Source: Takakia lepidozioides (taxonomy: Eukaryota; Streptophyta; Takakiopsida; Takakiales; Takakiaceae). Taken from it: 64,000 nucleotides of DNA. The notes beneath the pieces were generated by a model. It ran no database searches and was not told the DNA's origin. It saw only the letters and a program-made list of their open reading frames with translations. The stretch spans positions 16,244,001 through 16,308,000 of the forward strand of contig CM060732.1 of the NCBI GenBank assembly GCA_030704615.1, in the 5' to 3' direction. Positions 21,209 to 32,058 of this stretch are shown here, piece by piece (the stretch's first letter is position 1; each line of letters starts with the position of its first letter). A program made the translations under genes and the position numbers.

Positions 21209-21214
21209 GTGGAA

Positions 21215-22831
21215 CTACGATTTAACCCCCATCCTCAAGTCCCGCGTCACAGACTTCGCCATCTCATCCTTCTGGTAAGCCTTCCGAATCTTCCTTTGGA
21301 GCGCCGTCTCGCCCCTGTACACCATCATGAGCTGCTGCTTTCTACTTAAAGCATCGGCCACCACATTGTCCCATCCCAATTTGTACTGGATATCCACGTC
21401 GAACAGTGCCAAAGTGTCTTGTCACCTAATTTGTTTTGGAGACAATTTAGGCTGCGTGGCAAAATACTTCACCGTGACATTGTCCGTGAACACCTTCACC
21501 GGGTTAGAGCCAATATAATGGCGCCAAAGCTCAAGGCAATGCACCACCGCCTTCATTTCTTTCTCATGCGTTGGCCACCGCCGCTCCACTTCATTCAGTT
21601 TCTTACTTTCGTAAGCCATTGGACGTCCATCCTGCATGAGTACACCTCCAATCGCGAAGTCCGACGCATCCGTATGAATCTCAAATGGGCGGTCGAACTC
21701 CGGGATTTTCAGGACTGGAGCTTCCGCCATCCGCTGCTTCAACTCGGCAAAAGCTTGGCCACAAAAGATGTTCCATACCCAGACTTTGGATTTATACATG
21801 AGGTTTGACAGCGGCCCCTCGATCTTTGCGAAATTTCTCACATACTTTCGGTAATAGGAGGCGAGTCCTAAGAAGGATTGCACTCTTAGGATCGAAGTCA
21901 GAGGCTCCCAGTCCAAGATTGCTCTCACATTTCTGTCATTCATTTTGATCCCATCCTGTGTAATCACATACCCCAAGAACTCCACTTTTGTTACCCCGAA
22001 TTCGCACTTTGAAGCTTTGGCATACAGCTTTCATTCCCGTAATTTCTAGAACACCCTTTTGAGGTGCTCCGGGTGCTCTTCATTTGTTTTCGAGTACACC
22101 AAGATGTCGTCGATGTACACGATCACAAAGTCGTCCAACCACTCCTGGAAAAGGCTGTTCATTAGCGTGCTAAAGGTTGCGGGTGCATTAGTGAGCCCAA
22201 AGGGCATCACCAAGAACTCATAGGAGCCATACCTTGTCCTGCACGCGGTCTTTTCCTCATCTCCTTCCGCCACTCGAATTTGATGATATCCGGAGCGCAA
22301 ATCGATCCGGCTGAAATACTTCGCTCCTGCCAACCGATCGAAGAGGTCATCGATCCTTGGCAAAGGGTATTGGTTTTTGATAGTCACCTTATTCAGAGCC
22401 CTGTAATCGACACACATCCGTAGCGTCCCATCCTTCTTGTCTGCGAATAGCACCGGGGCTCCGTAAGGTGACTTACTCGGCCGGATGTACCCCTTTGACA
22501 TTAGATCCTTGAGCTGAATCTTTAGCTCGACCAACTCTCTGTGGCTCAACCGGTAGGGTGCCTTGGTAGGCGGCTCCGATCCCGATATCAGCTCAATTTT
22601 TTGGTCAACTCCTCTTCGCGGTGGCAAGCCGCTTGGTAAATCCTCCGGCATCACATCCTGATATTTCTCCAAAATCCCCTTGATCCAATATGGGCTCGGC
22701 TCCCCATCGCCTTTTTCCTTCACTTGTCTTACGTAAAGCAAAAATTGGGGCTCGTGTGGCTCCTCCACGGCCCACTCCCTTACTGACAGAAGGTTTATTC
22801 GCCCTCCCACGGGGTTGGGCGTTTCCGACAC
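21215..22831 (-). CDS. Element A pol: reverse transcriptase and RNase H
   Basis: The frame is the same as the integrase, with single stops at about 22045 (CAA to TAG against B), 22034 (GGG to TGA), 21419 (TGG to TGA) and 21212 (CAG to TAG). Reverse transcriptase motifs include [45 protein letters not shown] and the YIDD catalytic site ([13 protein letters not shown]). RNase H motifs include [15 protein letters not shown] and [11 protein letters not shown]. There are no frame shifts, only nonsense changes, mostly transitions. Confidence 0.9.
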
Positions 22832-22834
22832 TCG

Positions 22835-23394
22835 TTAAACTTCGCCACCATTCCCACACGGTAGCGTGACTACTCTTTTGTGGCCATCTATGACCGCTCC
22901 GGATCTACTCAAAAAGGTCATCCCCAAAATGAGATCCACTCCATCGATCTCGCAAATGGTGAAGTTCTCACGTCCCTCCCAACTCCCGAACTGAAGAGGA
23001 ACATTGAACGCCAACCTCGTCGCCAATTGTGGTTCTCCTTTGGCAGAACGCATCTCAATCGAGGCCCCCACATCACTTGTCGGGAGTCCCAGCTTCCGTG
23101 CCGTTGCTGGTGTCATGAAGGAGTGCAACGCTCCTGTGTCCACCAACAACGAACATTAGTTCCGGAGATTATCCCACTCACAAACATTAATTGACTCCCT
23201 TTACGCAAGGCGCGAGTTTCCTGATACAACTCACAAGAGTAGTTGCCTACCTTGCAAGTCTTGGTGACCACCGCCTCCACCAAGCGGCTGATGGAGGCTT
23301 CGGATAACTCCGTGGTTGCCCGAGTCATGTTTAATTGTCGGGGATTTGTACACTTCTTGGCCATGTGCCCGGGCTCCCCGCAATTAAAGCACAC
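22835..23394 (-). CDS. Element A: gag zinc knuckle and protease
   Basis: The minus strand has a CCHC knuckle (CFNCGEPGHMAKKC) followed by a linker, then an aspartic protease with LVDTGALHSFM and a downstream [11 protein letters not shown] frame change near 23140 separates the knuckle frame from the protease frame, and a TAA at 22832 ends the segment. In B the active-site segment is LVDTGASHSFM, so A has Ser to Leu after DTGA. The protease cuts the polyprotein. Confidence 0.8.
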
Positions 23395-23514
23395 TCCATC
23401 GAAGGTCGCCTTCTGTCCGCCATAAGCCGCCGCACCTGGTTTCCCTTTCGGGGCACCGGGTGTCGTCTTGACGTGTGAGGGCCCTCCCTTCGATTTCCAT
23501 GTGCCATTGTCGCC

Positions 23515-23690
23515 GCGTGGCCTATGCCCGACTCCTCAGATTCCTCCCGTCCTTGAGCGGCCTCGCTTCCAAAGGCATGCATTGCTTCCTCAAATGGCCG
23601 CTTTGGTGACACGTCGCCCCCATCGGGCTCACCAGGATCATCATCTTTCGGGCTGTTCCGCTTTCGCTTAGGCTTGCCCGACCCCATGAT
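23515..23690 (-). pseudogene. Element A gag N-terminus with core deleted
   Basis: Gag starts MGSGKPKRKRNSPKDDDPGE and runs to about SEAAQGREESEESG, then jumps to sequence just before the zinc knuckle. In element B about 730 bp of gag core (27510-28220) lie between the same two anchors (CGTGGCCTAT and ATTCCTCCCG). The core that assembles the particle is therefore absent. Confidence 0.75.
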
Positions 23691-23728
23691 GAGGCCGATC
23701 CCAAGGACGATCGCATACTGAACTCTAA

Positions 23729-23740
23729 GCTCTGATACCA
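23729..23740 (-). other. Primer-binding site of element A (initiator tRNA-Met type)
   Basis: On the minus strand the sequence is TGGTATCAGAGC, two bases from the LTR edge at 23743. This is the common primer-binding site of plant LTR retrotransposons. It fixes the element's orientation and the inner edge of the 5' LTR. Confidence 0.9.
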
Positions 23741-23742
23741 AG

Positions 23743-24473
23743 TGTCGCGCACCTCACTTCGGTAAGCTCCCCTTCAAGTCATAGTTACTCGCTTTGATGC
23801 GCGCGCCTAACTCCGGTCCCAACCTGGCCGCCGGGCCAACTCGGAGCTTCGGCTGCTCACTGGGATAGAACGGTCCCCCTTTACTCTTCCAAAAGACCCT
23901 CCACCAATTTGGGCCTAGTGGAAATTCCGTTTGGAAGATGGCAGTCCGGAATAGCTCCCCACTCCTTGGTGGCTTTCCGGCTCGCTCGCTTACTAACTAG
24001 TTTTTGGTCACCAATGGGCTTGCACCGTTCTCGGGGTTACTACTCCCTATACATACTTCTGTGACTGTCCGTGGGGGTTTCACAAACAACCCTGCCATTT
24101 TTATGGCGAACCACCACGAAGACCCTCGACTCCCGGTGATGAGTTGCGGTGAGTCTTGGCCCACCCACCACGGCCCCATTGGACCGTGATGAGTCCCAAG
24201 ACTCCCCACGACTCCCACCACAAGGCCTTCGCCCCATGGTGAGTCCTATGCCACCCCCACTAAGTCCCACTAAGCTACCACCACCCCTTGTAGAGTCACC
24301 CACACCGCAACCCGGTGTGCGGGGCTCCACCTAGTGAGCGCCTCTGCCTCCTTGAGTGCCTTGGGCACTCAAGGGTGCTTCAACCCCCCATACCTATTGC
24401 TGCCACCGCCCCCACCACAGGGGCAGCCCCTCTGCGACCCGACCCCCTGCCCTCAAGGCAAAGGGCCGTGACA
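23743..24473 (-). repeat. 5' LTR of element A
   Basis: The LTR starts TGTCGCGCACC and ends GGGCCGTGACA on the plus strand, 731 bp. It is followed directly by AATAC, the target duplication, and then by element B's integrase. It carries the hairpin and the stem-like GAGTCC/GGACTC-rich middle shared by the other copies. Confidence 0.9.
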
Positions 24474-24489
24474 AATACGATTGGGGAAA

Positions 24490-25609
24490 CTCCCGTTGCG
24501 GAGTGTTCTATGTTATTATAACAGAACTCTGCCGCATCCAAGTGCTCCACCCAGTCCGACTGGTCTGCCGACACATAGTTCCGCAAGATCTGCTTCACCA
24601 CGGAGTTCACTCTTTCCATTTGGCCGTCTGTAGTAGGTCGGAAGGCCATGCTCATCTTGAGCCTCGTCCCCATTTTCTTCCAATGTGCCCATCAAAATTT
24701 ACTCGTAAACTTTGGATCGCGGTCTGAGACAATATCCTTTGGGAGTCCATGATGCTTGAAGACGTGGACAAAGTAAAGTCGCCCCGTCTCCTGCGCCGTT
24801 GTCGTCTCCTTGGTGGGGATGAAATGGCCCATTTTACTGAACCTATCCACCACCACCATGATCGCATCAAATCCTTTTGACAGCGGCAGAGCAGTCATGA
24901 AATCCATCGAGACACTTTCCCAAGACCCCTCTGGAATCGGCAAGGGTTGTAACAGCCCCGCTTGCTTTTTGTACTCGCTCCGGTTTTGTTGGCATGTGGT
25001 GCATGTCTTGACATACTCTTCGGCCTCCTCCCTCATTTTGGGCCAGAAATACTCTTTCTTCAAGAGTGCCGCGGTGCGCTTGGCTCCGCCGTGGCCCGCA
25101 AGCGGGCCATCATGGCATTCTCTCAAGAGACTATCTCTGATCCCTCTCTTCGGCACGTAGAGACGCTTTTGCTTATTCCGGAGCAGTTCATTTTGCAAGT
25201 AGAACTGCAATTTAACCCCCATCCTCAAGTCCCGCATCACGTACTTTGCCATCTCATCCTTCCGGTAAGCCTTTCGGATCTTCCTTTGGAGCGCCGTCTC
25301 GCCCCTGTACACCAATATGAGTTGCTGCTTTCTACTTAAAGCATCGGCCACCACATTGTCCCGTCCCGGTTTGTACTGGATATCCACGTCGAACACTGCC
25401 AAACTGTCTTGCCACCTAAGTTGTTTTGGGGACAATTTAGGCTGTGTGGCAAAATACTTCACCGTGACAGTGTCCATGAACACCTTCACCGGGTTGGAAG
25501 CAACATAGTGGCGCCAAAGCACAAGGCAATGCACCACCGCCTTCATTTCTTTCTTGTGCGTAGGCCACCTTCGCTCCACTTCATTCAATTTCTTACTTTC
25601 GTAAGCCAC
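24490..25609 (-). CDS. Element B: RNase H end and integrase
   Basis: The frame from 25609 carries RNase H C-terminal motifs ([31 protein letters not shown]) and integrase with ECHDGPLAGHGGAKRT, CTTCQQNR, MDFMTALPLS and VSDRDPKF. A frame break near 24690 leads to FRPTTDGQMERVNSVVKQIL and then SPIVF, where element A begins. The integrase zinc-binding His and the visible catalytic Asp residues are intact. B therefore preserves residues that A has lost. Confidence 0.85.
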
Positions 25610-26990
25610 TGGAGCACACCCCCAATTGCGAAATCCGACGCATCTGTATGAATCTCAAATGGACGGTTGAACTCCGGGATTTTTAAGACTGGAGCTTCCG
25701 CCATCCGCTGCTTCAACTCAGCAAAAGCTTGGCCACAAAAGGTGTTCCATACCCATACCTTGGACTTACACAGAAGGTCTGACAGCGGCCCCGCGATCTT
25801 GGCAAAATTTCTCACATACTTTCGGTTATAGGAGGCGAGTCCTAGGAAGGATCGCATTCCCGGGACCGAAGTCGGAGGTTCCCAGTCCAAGATCACCCTC
25901 ACCTTTCAGTCATCTATTTTGATCCCATCCTGCGTAGTCATATGCCCTAGGAACTCCACTTTTTTGACCCCAAATTCGCACTTTGAAGCTTTGGCATACA
26001 ACTTCCCTTCCCGCAAGTTTTGGAACACCCTTTTGAGGTGTTCCAAGTGCTCTTCCTTCGTTTTTGAGTACACCAAGATGTCATCGATGTACACGATCAC
26101 AAAGTCATCCAACCACTCCTGAAAGAGGCAGTTCATCAAGGTGCTAAAGGTTGCTAGTGCGTTGGTGAGCCCAAAAGGCATCACCAAAAATTCGTATGAG
26201 CCATACCTTGTCCTGCATGCTGTCTTTTCCTCATCTCCTTCCGCTATCAAAATCTGGTGGTAACCCGAACGTAAATCGATCCGGAAATACTTTGCTCTTG
26301 CCAACCGATCGAAGAGGTCATTGATCCTAGGCAAAGGGTACCGGTTCTGATAGTCACCTTATTCAGAGCCCTGTAATCGACACACATCCGCGGCGTCCCA
26401 TCCTTCTTATCTGCAAATAGTACCGGGGCTCCGTAAGGTGACTTACTCGGCCGGATGTACCCTTTTGCCATTAGATCCTTGAGCTGGGCCTTCAGCTCGA
26501 CCAACTCTCTGTGGCTCAACCAGTAGGGTGCCTTGGCAGGCGGCTCCGATCCCGGTATCACCTCTATCTTGTGGTCAACTCCTCTTTGCGGTGGCAAGCC
26601 GCTTGATAAATCCTCCGACATCACATCTTGGTATTTCTCCAGGATCCCCTTGATCCAATCTGGGTTTGGCTCCCTATCAACTTCTCCTTCCACTTGTCTC
26701 ACATAAAGCAAAAACAGGGGCTCGTGTGGCTCCTCCATGGCCCACTCCTTTGCTGTCAGCAGGTTTATTCGCCCTCCCACTCGGTTGGGCGTTTCCGACA
26801 CCCGTAACACTTCGCCACCATTCCCATACGGTAGCGTGACTATTCTCTTGTGGCCATCTATGACCGCTCCGAATTTGCTCAAAAATGTCATCCCCAAAAT
26901 AAGATCCACTCCATCGATCTCACAAATGGTGAAGTTCTCACGTCCCTCCCAACTCCCCAGCTGAAGAGGAGCATCGAACGCCAACCTCAT
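25585..26990 (-). CDS. Element B: protease end, reverse transcriptase, RNase H start
   Basis: Three minus-strand frames, 26990-26247, 26334-25906 and 25902-25585, follow one another with shifts near 26340 and 25905. They hold [20 protein letters not shown] (protease end), [37 protein letters not shown] (catalytic YIDD), then [20 protein letters not shown] and [13 protein letters not shown] (RNase H). A short deletion after GGVL removes codons that A retains ([10 protein letters not shown]). Confidence 0.85.
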
Positions 26991-27005
26991 TGCCAGTTGT
27001 AGTTA

Positions 27006-27464
27006 TCATTTGGCAGAACGCACTTCAATAGAGGCCCCCACATCACTTGTCGGGAGCCCCAGCTTCCGTGCCGTTGCCGGTGTCATGAAGGAGTGCGACG
27101 CTCCTGTGTCCACCAACAACGACACGTTAGTTCCGGAAATTAACCCAGTCACGAACATTAACTGACTCCCTTTACGCAAGGCTCCAAGCTCCTGATACAA
27201 CTCACAAGAGTAGTTGCCTACCTTGCAAGTCTTGGCGACCACCGCTTCCACCAAGCGGCTGATGGAATCTTCGGACAGCTCCGTGGTCGCCCAAGTCATG
27301 TTCAATTGTCGGGGTTTCGCGTACTTCTTGGCCACGTGCTCGGGCTCCCCGCAATTAATGCACGCCCCATCGAAGGTCGTCTTCTGTCCGCCATAAGCTG
27401 CCGCACCTGATTTTTCTTTCGGAGCATCGGGTGCCGCCTTGACGTGTGAAGGCCCTCCCTTCAA
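27006..27464 (-). CDS. Element B: zinc knuckle and protease
   Basis: The knuckle reads CINCGEPEHVAKKY: the last Cys of CCHC is Tyr, so zinc binding is probably lost. The protease active site is LVDTGASHSFM. The linker is GNYSCELYQELGALRKGSQL. The region aligns with element A throughout. Confidence 0.8.
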   Translation of the reverse strand: MKGGPSHVKAAPDAPKEKSGAAAYGGQKTTFDGACINCGEPEHVAKKYAKPRQLNMTWATTELSEDSISRLVEAVVAKTCKVGNYSCELYQELGALRKGSQLMFVTGLISGTNVSLLVDTGASHSFMTPATARKLGLPTSDVGASIEVRSAK

Positions 27465-27550
27465 TTTCCATGTGTCATTGTTGCCGCGTGGCCTATCCCA
27501 CTTCTTTTCTGGTCGGAAGGAGTCATCCTCCCGCCGGACCTTCTTGTGGT

Positions 27551-28250
27551 TCAGCTCCGTACGGCCTTGTTTTTGCCCCTAGGGACATCCGAGAAGCATT
27601 CAGCCCTTTCAATTGCCTCATTCAAAGACTTTGGTGGCTTCTCCTCCAACTTCCGCCTGGTCCATGGGGCCAGTCCCACCACAAAGTTGAAGACCATTTT
27701 TGATTCCGTCATATCCGCGACTTCGAGCAGTAGCACATCGAAAGCCTGAACATATCCTCGAACGTCATCCGTTTGCTTCAAATTTCTCATCTTGTCCCGG
27801 GCGAGCCAGGACGCGTTGAGGGGCACGAACTGTTTCTTCATAAGTTCCTTGAACCCACTCCAGCTCAAGGTCTCTCGGTCTGGCCCTTGGTCCTGAAGAC
27901 GTTTCTGCCGCCATTGTTGAGCATAACCCTCAAATAGGTGGGTGCCACTTCCACCCGATCCTCGTCATTTAACTTGGCCGCCCGGAAGTACTGCTCTAGC
28001 TCCAAGAGCCAGGTGTTGAGTGCCTTCCGATTTCGGATGCCCTTGAAGGTGCCGGGTTCCTTAGGCTTCACCTTAAACTTTGCCTTAGTGGAAGTGGCGT
28101 TGGCAGCTTTCATTACGTCCTTCAGTGTCCCGCCAAACTGTGCAGAAGCCCTTCCCAAAAGGTTGTTGGCATGGGAGGCATCTGTTGGTCTGACGGAACC
28201 TTTGGGAAGTCCTCGGGCTCCGTCCCCTCAAATTCCTCCCGCTCTCGAGC
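27551..28250 (-). CDS. Element B: gag core
   Basis: Two frames (28158-27865 and 27868-27551) with one shift make the retrotransposon gag domain: TFKGIRNRKALNTWLLELEQ, then SWSGFKELMKKQFVPLNA, then QTDDVRGYVQAFDVLLLEVA and MVFNFVVGLAPWTRRKLEEK. Upstream, SEAARERGEFEGTEPEDFPK matches the end of element A's gag N-terminus, so only the first ~40 codons are missing at the 28258 breakpoint. Gag forms the particle that packages the element's RNA. Confidence 0.85.
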
Positions 28251-28721
28251 GGCCTCGCTATCAGAAGTCTGCAGCAGACTCGCCCCCAACACGAACGGTC
28301 ACGGGTTGTGCCAGGGAAACGGTCTACTCAGCAAAGTCCCCACACCATCAGTAGTTCAAGCAAGAGTGAGTCTGATGAGCCCAGTAAGTCTGGTGAGCCC
28401 TCCCAAGAGATCATCCGGAATGATGACTTTGGAGGGGTATCATCTCCCGTTGACATTCTCTTGCCGGACCAGTCTCAGGCCCATGTGGAGGAAGTCTAGT
28501 TGAAACAGACTAGTGAGGTAGTCTGTCCTGGCACATTGCGTCTCATTCCTTTTGGGCTTTTGCCATCGGTGTGCCCAGCAGTGGACGATCCAAATTTTTT
28601 CCGTTTTTTTTCCAGTTTCGTCAAGTCCGGACAGCTGCACAAAACTGCCCGAGCAATGGAACAAAATTGGTTGAGCTCTCTCAAAGATTAGGAGGAGGAG
28701 TCTACCAACAAAGACGAGGAG

Positions 28722-28994
28722 GTAATGCCCAATCTGTCCACACAGTCTACTTGGTCTGCTCGGTCTGCTGCATCAGTCTGCTGGTCAGTCTGTTTGTCAG
28801 TCCGATGCATCAGTCCGTAGGTTGAGTCTGCTCGTCTTCCTTTGTAACTCCAGCAGTACAGTCCACTGTGGGAACGTGAGTCATGTCATTCAGTCTGCTG
28901 GTGAGTCTGTGCTTACGTAAGTGAGTCCTGTCCGGTGGATGAGGATGGTTTAGTCTGCTGGTGATGTTCTTATCTTTTTTCTTTCCTATACCAG
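28722..28994 (+). other. Gene 1 intron rich in CAGTCTGCTG
   Basis: GTAATG...CCTATACCAG. The intron repeats GTCTGCTG/CAGTCTG many times, which is the reverse complement of CAGCAGACTG in the flanking exons. The corresponding intron of gene 2 (from 38886) has the same property. Confidence 0.65.
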
Positions 28995-31177
28995 AATGAA
29001 CGAGCGTCTATCCGGGAGGCCATGTGTGTTTGGCGGACAGCGAGCAGGGACCCTCCTTTAGTAATAGATGCGGTGCGTCGGGAGGTGGAGCAGGTGCGGG
29101 AGTACATACTCTTTAAGTATCCTGCTTCTGCCGATGCAATAGCAGCATTGTACTCTGGAGACTCCGAACGGAGTCCTGTCAACACCACACTTACTGCACA
29201 CTCGGTGGACACAGGTGACATCCACCAGACTCCCATCCACATAAGTCCCACCCAGCAGACTCCCATCCACCAGATTGTCCAGCAGACTACTACTCCCGCC
29301 CAACAGACTCCCCTCAACAAGGGGACACAGACACCCATCCAGCAGACTACTACTCAACGGACTCCCATCCAGCAGACTGCTACTGAGAATATGCCGACCC
29401 ACCAGACTGTGTTCCAGCGGACTCCCATGCAGCGGACTCCAGCAGACTGTGGTCAGCCAGTGGACTCCCAGGTAGCAGACTCCCAATCTCATTTCCACCA
29501 CGGGCCTCTTTGGAGTTTAACGCTCGCCATTGCTGGCAATTGATCCAAAAGCTGTAGACCTGACACTTGCCCAACTGAGGGTGGGGGAAATCAATACCCA
29601 TGTTGATTGGTATAATGAGCTCCACCGCATTGTCACGGACGGACAGTGGCCATTTGTTCCCTTCCATTATTCTATGGATTTTAGTATTGGAGAAGCGAAC
29701 CATGTTTTGGAAGGCGCACAGTCTGTTGCCCATGCAGCCACGAAAGTGCATAATGCACCGCCACTGCTTGTGTAGCTCATCCTCATGGATGACCCATGCC
29801 CTCAAGAGCTGAGACATATGCCCATGGCACATCCAACCTTTGGGGTGCGGGGAAAGCACTTGTTTGGACTATCTGAAGAGTATTTTGATCGCATTGCAGC
29901 TTTCTTCCTTCAACATCAATGGATGCAGTTTGGCAATTTTTGTTCAGACAGTAAATTGCTAAATGACCTGCAAAGTTTGAGGAAGTACTTGTTTGATGAA
30001 GAGGATGATGCGGGTAAGAAGAGTGTTGTCGATGAGGCCTTGCAATGGTTTGCAACGGTGATGGAGCGAGCAGTGTTCGACATTGTCTTGAACAAACCAG
30101 ATGTCTTCAAAGTCCTCTGGTGTGGGTCCCCTTTTGAACACCGGCTGCCGGCAATTCGCCATCTCGATGGAGCATGCTTGGAATGCCAAATCAAAGATAT
30201 TGGTCTCATTGGCAACCTCCTGGAAGGTAATTTCCTGTTCTTCTTTTTCCGTTTTGAAGTCCATCGGGTTTTGGTTCGAGTCTACTGTGAGGCAGACCTT
30301 TTGGAACCCATTTGTTTCAGGAGTGTCTGATGTGGACGAGCACATGCAGTCTGCTTTCGATTCCCTTGCCAGAGGTGCATGGGATGTTGTCCTGGCATTA
30401 TAGGGAGTCCATGAGACCGGTCGCAAGAGTGCACAAGAAGACATTGCGCAGCAGACCAACCCACTGCAACAGACCGAGCATGGACAGCAGAATGTGTCAG
30501 TGCAACAGACTGACCTAGTGCAGCAGACTGAACCCATGCAGCAGACTCAGCTAGTGGAACAGACTGTCGAGAGTATCCCAGTGATAGTCCAGCAGACTGG
30601 GCGCAGTACAGAGGAGACTGACAACATGAAGACTGATGACCAGACTGTACCCCAGAACGTCCAGCGTACTGCCGACAACGCTGTCTACCAGACCGTCCAC
30701 GGGATTGCCAACGAGGCTGTGCACCAGACCATCCAGCAGACTGACGAGCAGACCCGACATAGCACTGTTGACCTGGCTGTGCAGCAGACCGTCTTGCAGG
30801 CAGAGACTACTCCGCACATTGAGCAAACTGTACAGCAAACGGCCGTGCACACTGACCCATCAACACTTCCTCTCCATCAATATGGTTCATGGCTCGTTGA
30901 TCAAAGTCGGTTGGAGTGGCCTCAACAGGCCCGTGTGTCTGAATTTATCCGAAGTTCTATGAGGCAATTGATGGAGCCTACTTTTGCCCCAGGGCTATCT
31001 ACACACTTTGGCGCATCGATTGAAGATGTAAACGAGTCACCGGTAAATCAATCCTCGCCAGTAGCCCATGGCCTACCATCTATTTCCATTCAATTGAGCC
31101 CGGTTTTGGTTCGATCACTGGCAAAAGTCTTAGATGATTCTTACGTGAGCGAGCATAATTTCGGAACTCAAACCCGT

Positions 31178-31201
31178 ATCATTGACCTTACTGAAGAACC
31201 A
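31178..31201 (+). other. SUMO-interacting-motif-like sequence in gene 1
   Basis: The codons read IIDLTEEP. A hydrophobic core I-I-D-L-T followed by acidic residues is the classic SUMO-interacting motif. The equivalent in gene 2 is IIDLTEES, so the motif is conserved between paralogues while nearby sequence diverges. Confidence 0.6.
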
Positions 31202-31647
31202 GAGGACGTACTTGCGGTAGATGTCCAGATGCCGGAATAGCAGACACAGCAGATAGCAGACTACCCAGATCGAGGAACAGACTGAGCAGACTGGCCGGAC
31301 AGAGAAGGAGACTGAGCAGCAATCTGAACATGGACAGACTGTCGGCAAACATGCCATGCACACACAGTCTGGTAGAGTACCTCCGCCCACAACACTCCCG
31401 GAATTGGGTGTTCAACCAGGGGAGTAGTCTGCACATGTGCTTGTTTCCGATGAGGCGGTGAAGGTTGTGCCTGTCCTCATTCGCGTCTGTTCTTTCATAT
31501 TTTTGCAGCTTCACTGTTTCACTGAATTGACAGTTGTCTGCTATCCCAACAGGGTGTTGGAGGCAACGAGGCCGGTCCTCCCTTCCCCTCCTAGTGCATT
31601 CCACATCCCAGCCATGTTGCGAACGTTGGTTCCACAACCGGAAGAGG

Positions 31648-31695
31648 TCCTGCAAGTGTGAACAAACCTGCAGACAAAGTTGTGTTGCGCAGTAT
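31648..31695 (+). repeat. Segment shared with the candidate MULE interior (43574-43632)
   Basis: AGGTCCTGCAAGTGTGAAC with AAACCTGC here matches AGGTCCAGCAAGTGTAAAC with AAACCTGC at 43575, and weaker similarity continues beyond. The match lies downstream of the zinc-finger gene in both places. This suggests that gene 1 came from another copy of the same element. Confidence 0.5.
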
Positions 31696-31880
31696 GGCAC
31701 AATCTGCTCACTCGTGTGGCTCTGCTGCGTCCTTCCACTCTGTTACTCCATTCAGTATGAGTCTGCTGAGATTTTTCTACATAACACCCTTGTCAATATG
31801 TATGTTAAGTGCAAGAGCATCCTCAATGCTTAGTGCTAAGTGTTTAACACAATGCCTCAACAACATTTGATAATGTCGAA

Positions 31881-32058
31881 TGTCGCGGCCCTTTGCCTTG
31901 AGAGCAGGGGGTCGGGACACAAGAAGGGTTGCCCCTGTGGTGGGGGCAGTGGCAACAATAGGTATGGGGGCTGAAGCACCCTTGAGTGCCCAAGGCACTC
32001 AAGGAGGCGGAGGCGCTCATTAGATGGAGCCCCGCACACCGGGTTGCGGTGAGGGTGG
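31881..32058 (+). repeat. LTR fragment, first ~177 bp, inverted
   Basis: It begins TGTCGCGGCCC and matches the reverse complement of the other LTRs' right ends, including the hairpin CCTTGAGTGCC/GGCACTCAAGG. It stops at GCGGTGAGGGTGG, exactly where the LTR piece at 32224-32763 begins in the opposite orientation. The two together make one LTR. Confidence 0.8.

Larger units (their letters stand above)
17461..24473 (-). mobile_element. Ty3/gypsy chromovirus, element A, nested in element B
   Basis: The element lies on the minus strand with LTRs at both ends, TGTCGCG...CGCGACA-type termini and a 5-bp duplication (AATAC) outside. Order on the minus strand is: 5' LTR, primer-binding site, gag remnant, protease, reverse transcriptase, RNase H, integrase, chromodomain, 3' UTR, LTRs. 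Its insertion split element B's integrase. The gag core is missing and pol carries single in-frame stops, so this copy is not autonomous. The two-LTR arrangement on the left (17461-18099 and 18238-18960) is unusual. Confidence 0.9.
24474..28258 (-). mobile_element. Ty3/gypsy element B, central part (gag to integrase)
   Basis: The minus strand carries gag core, zinc knuckle, protease, reverse transcriptase, RNase H and the first part of integrase. Integrase is cut at its SPIVF codons by element A. It is closely related to A but keeps the gag core. Many frame breaks and stops show it is inactive. At 28258 gag is cut near its N-terminus, and the missing beginning with primer site and LTR is found at 32058-32763. 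Confidence 0.85.
28259..31860 (+). pseudogene. Gene 1: zinc-finger/QQT/SIM family, main part (exon 1 inverted elsewhere)
   Basis: This is a paralogue of gene 2 at 37890-42293. Exons are: end of exon 1 to 28721 (EIIRNDDFGG, VCPGTLRLIPFGLLP, donor GAG/GTAATG); exon 2 28995-30226 (REYILFKYPASADAIAAL, Gln-Gln-Thr repeats, HPTFGVRGKHLFGLSEEYFD, VFKVLWCGSP, donor GAAG/GTAATT); exon 3 from 30321 after TTTGTTTCAG (SAFDSLARGAWDVVLAL, QQT repeats, IIDLTEEPED). In-frame TAGs lie at 28497, 28689, 29773, 30401 and 31238, with a frame shift near 29535. At two of these gene 2 has Gln codons (CAG, CAA). Its exon 1 is on the opposite strand at 33286-32764. The family is unrecognised, and this copy is not functional as it stands. 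Confidence 0.75.

Noticed and set aside
29530-30215. Minus-strand frames antisense to gene 1 exon 2
   Set aside because: They are shadows of the plus-strand coding sequence, which aligns with gene 2.
30260-30300. tRNA-like T-arm word GGTTCGAGTCTAC
   Set aside because: There is no acceptor stem, D-arm or anticodon arm around it, and it lies in the gene 1 intron.
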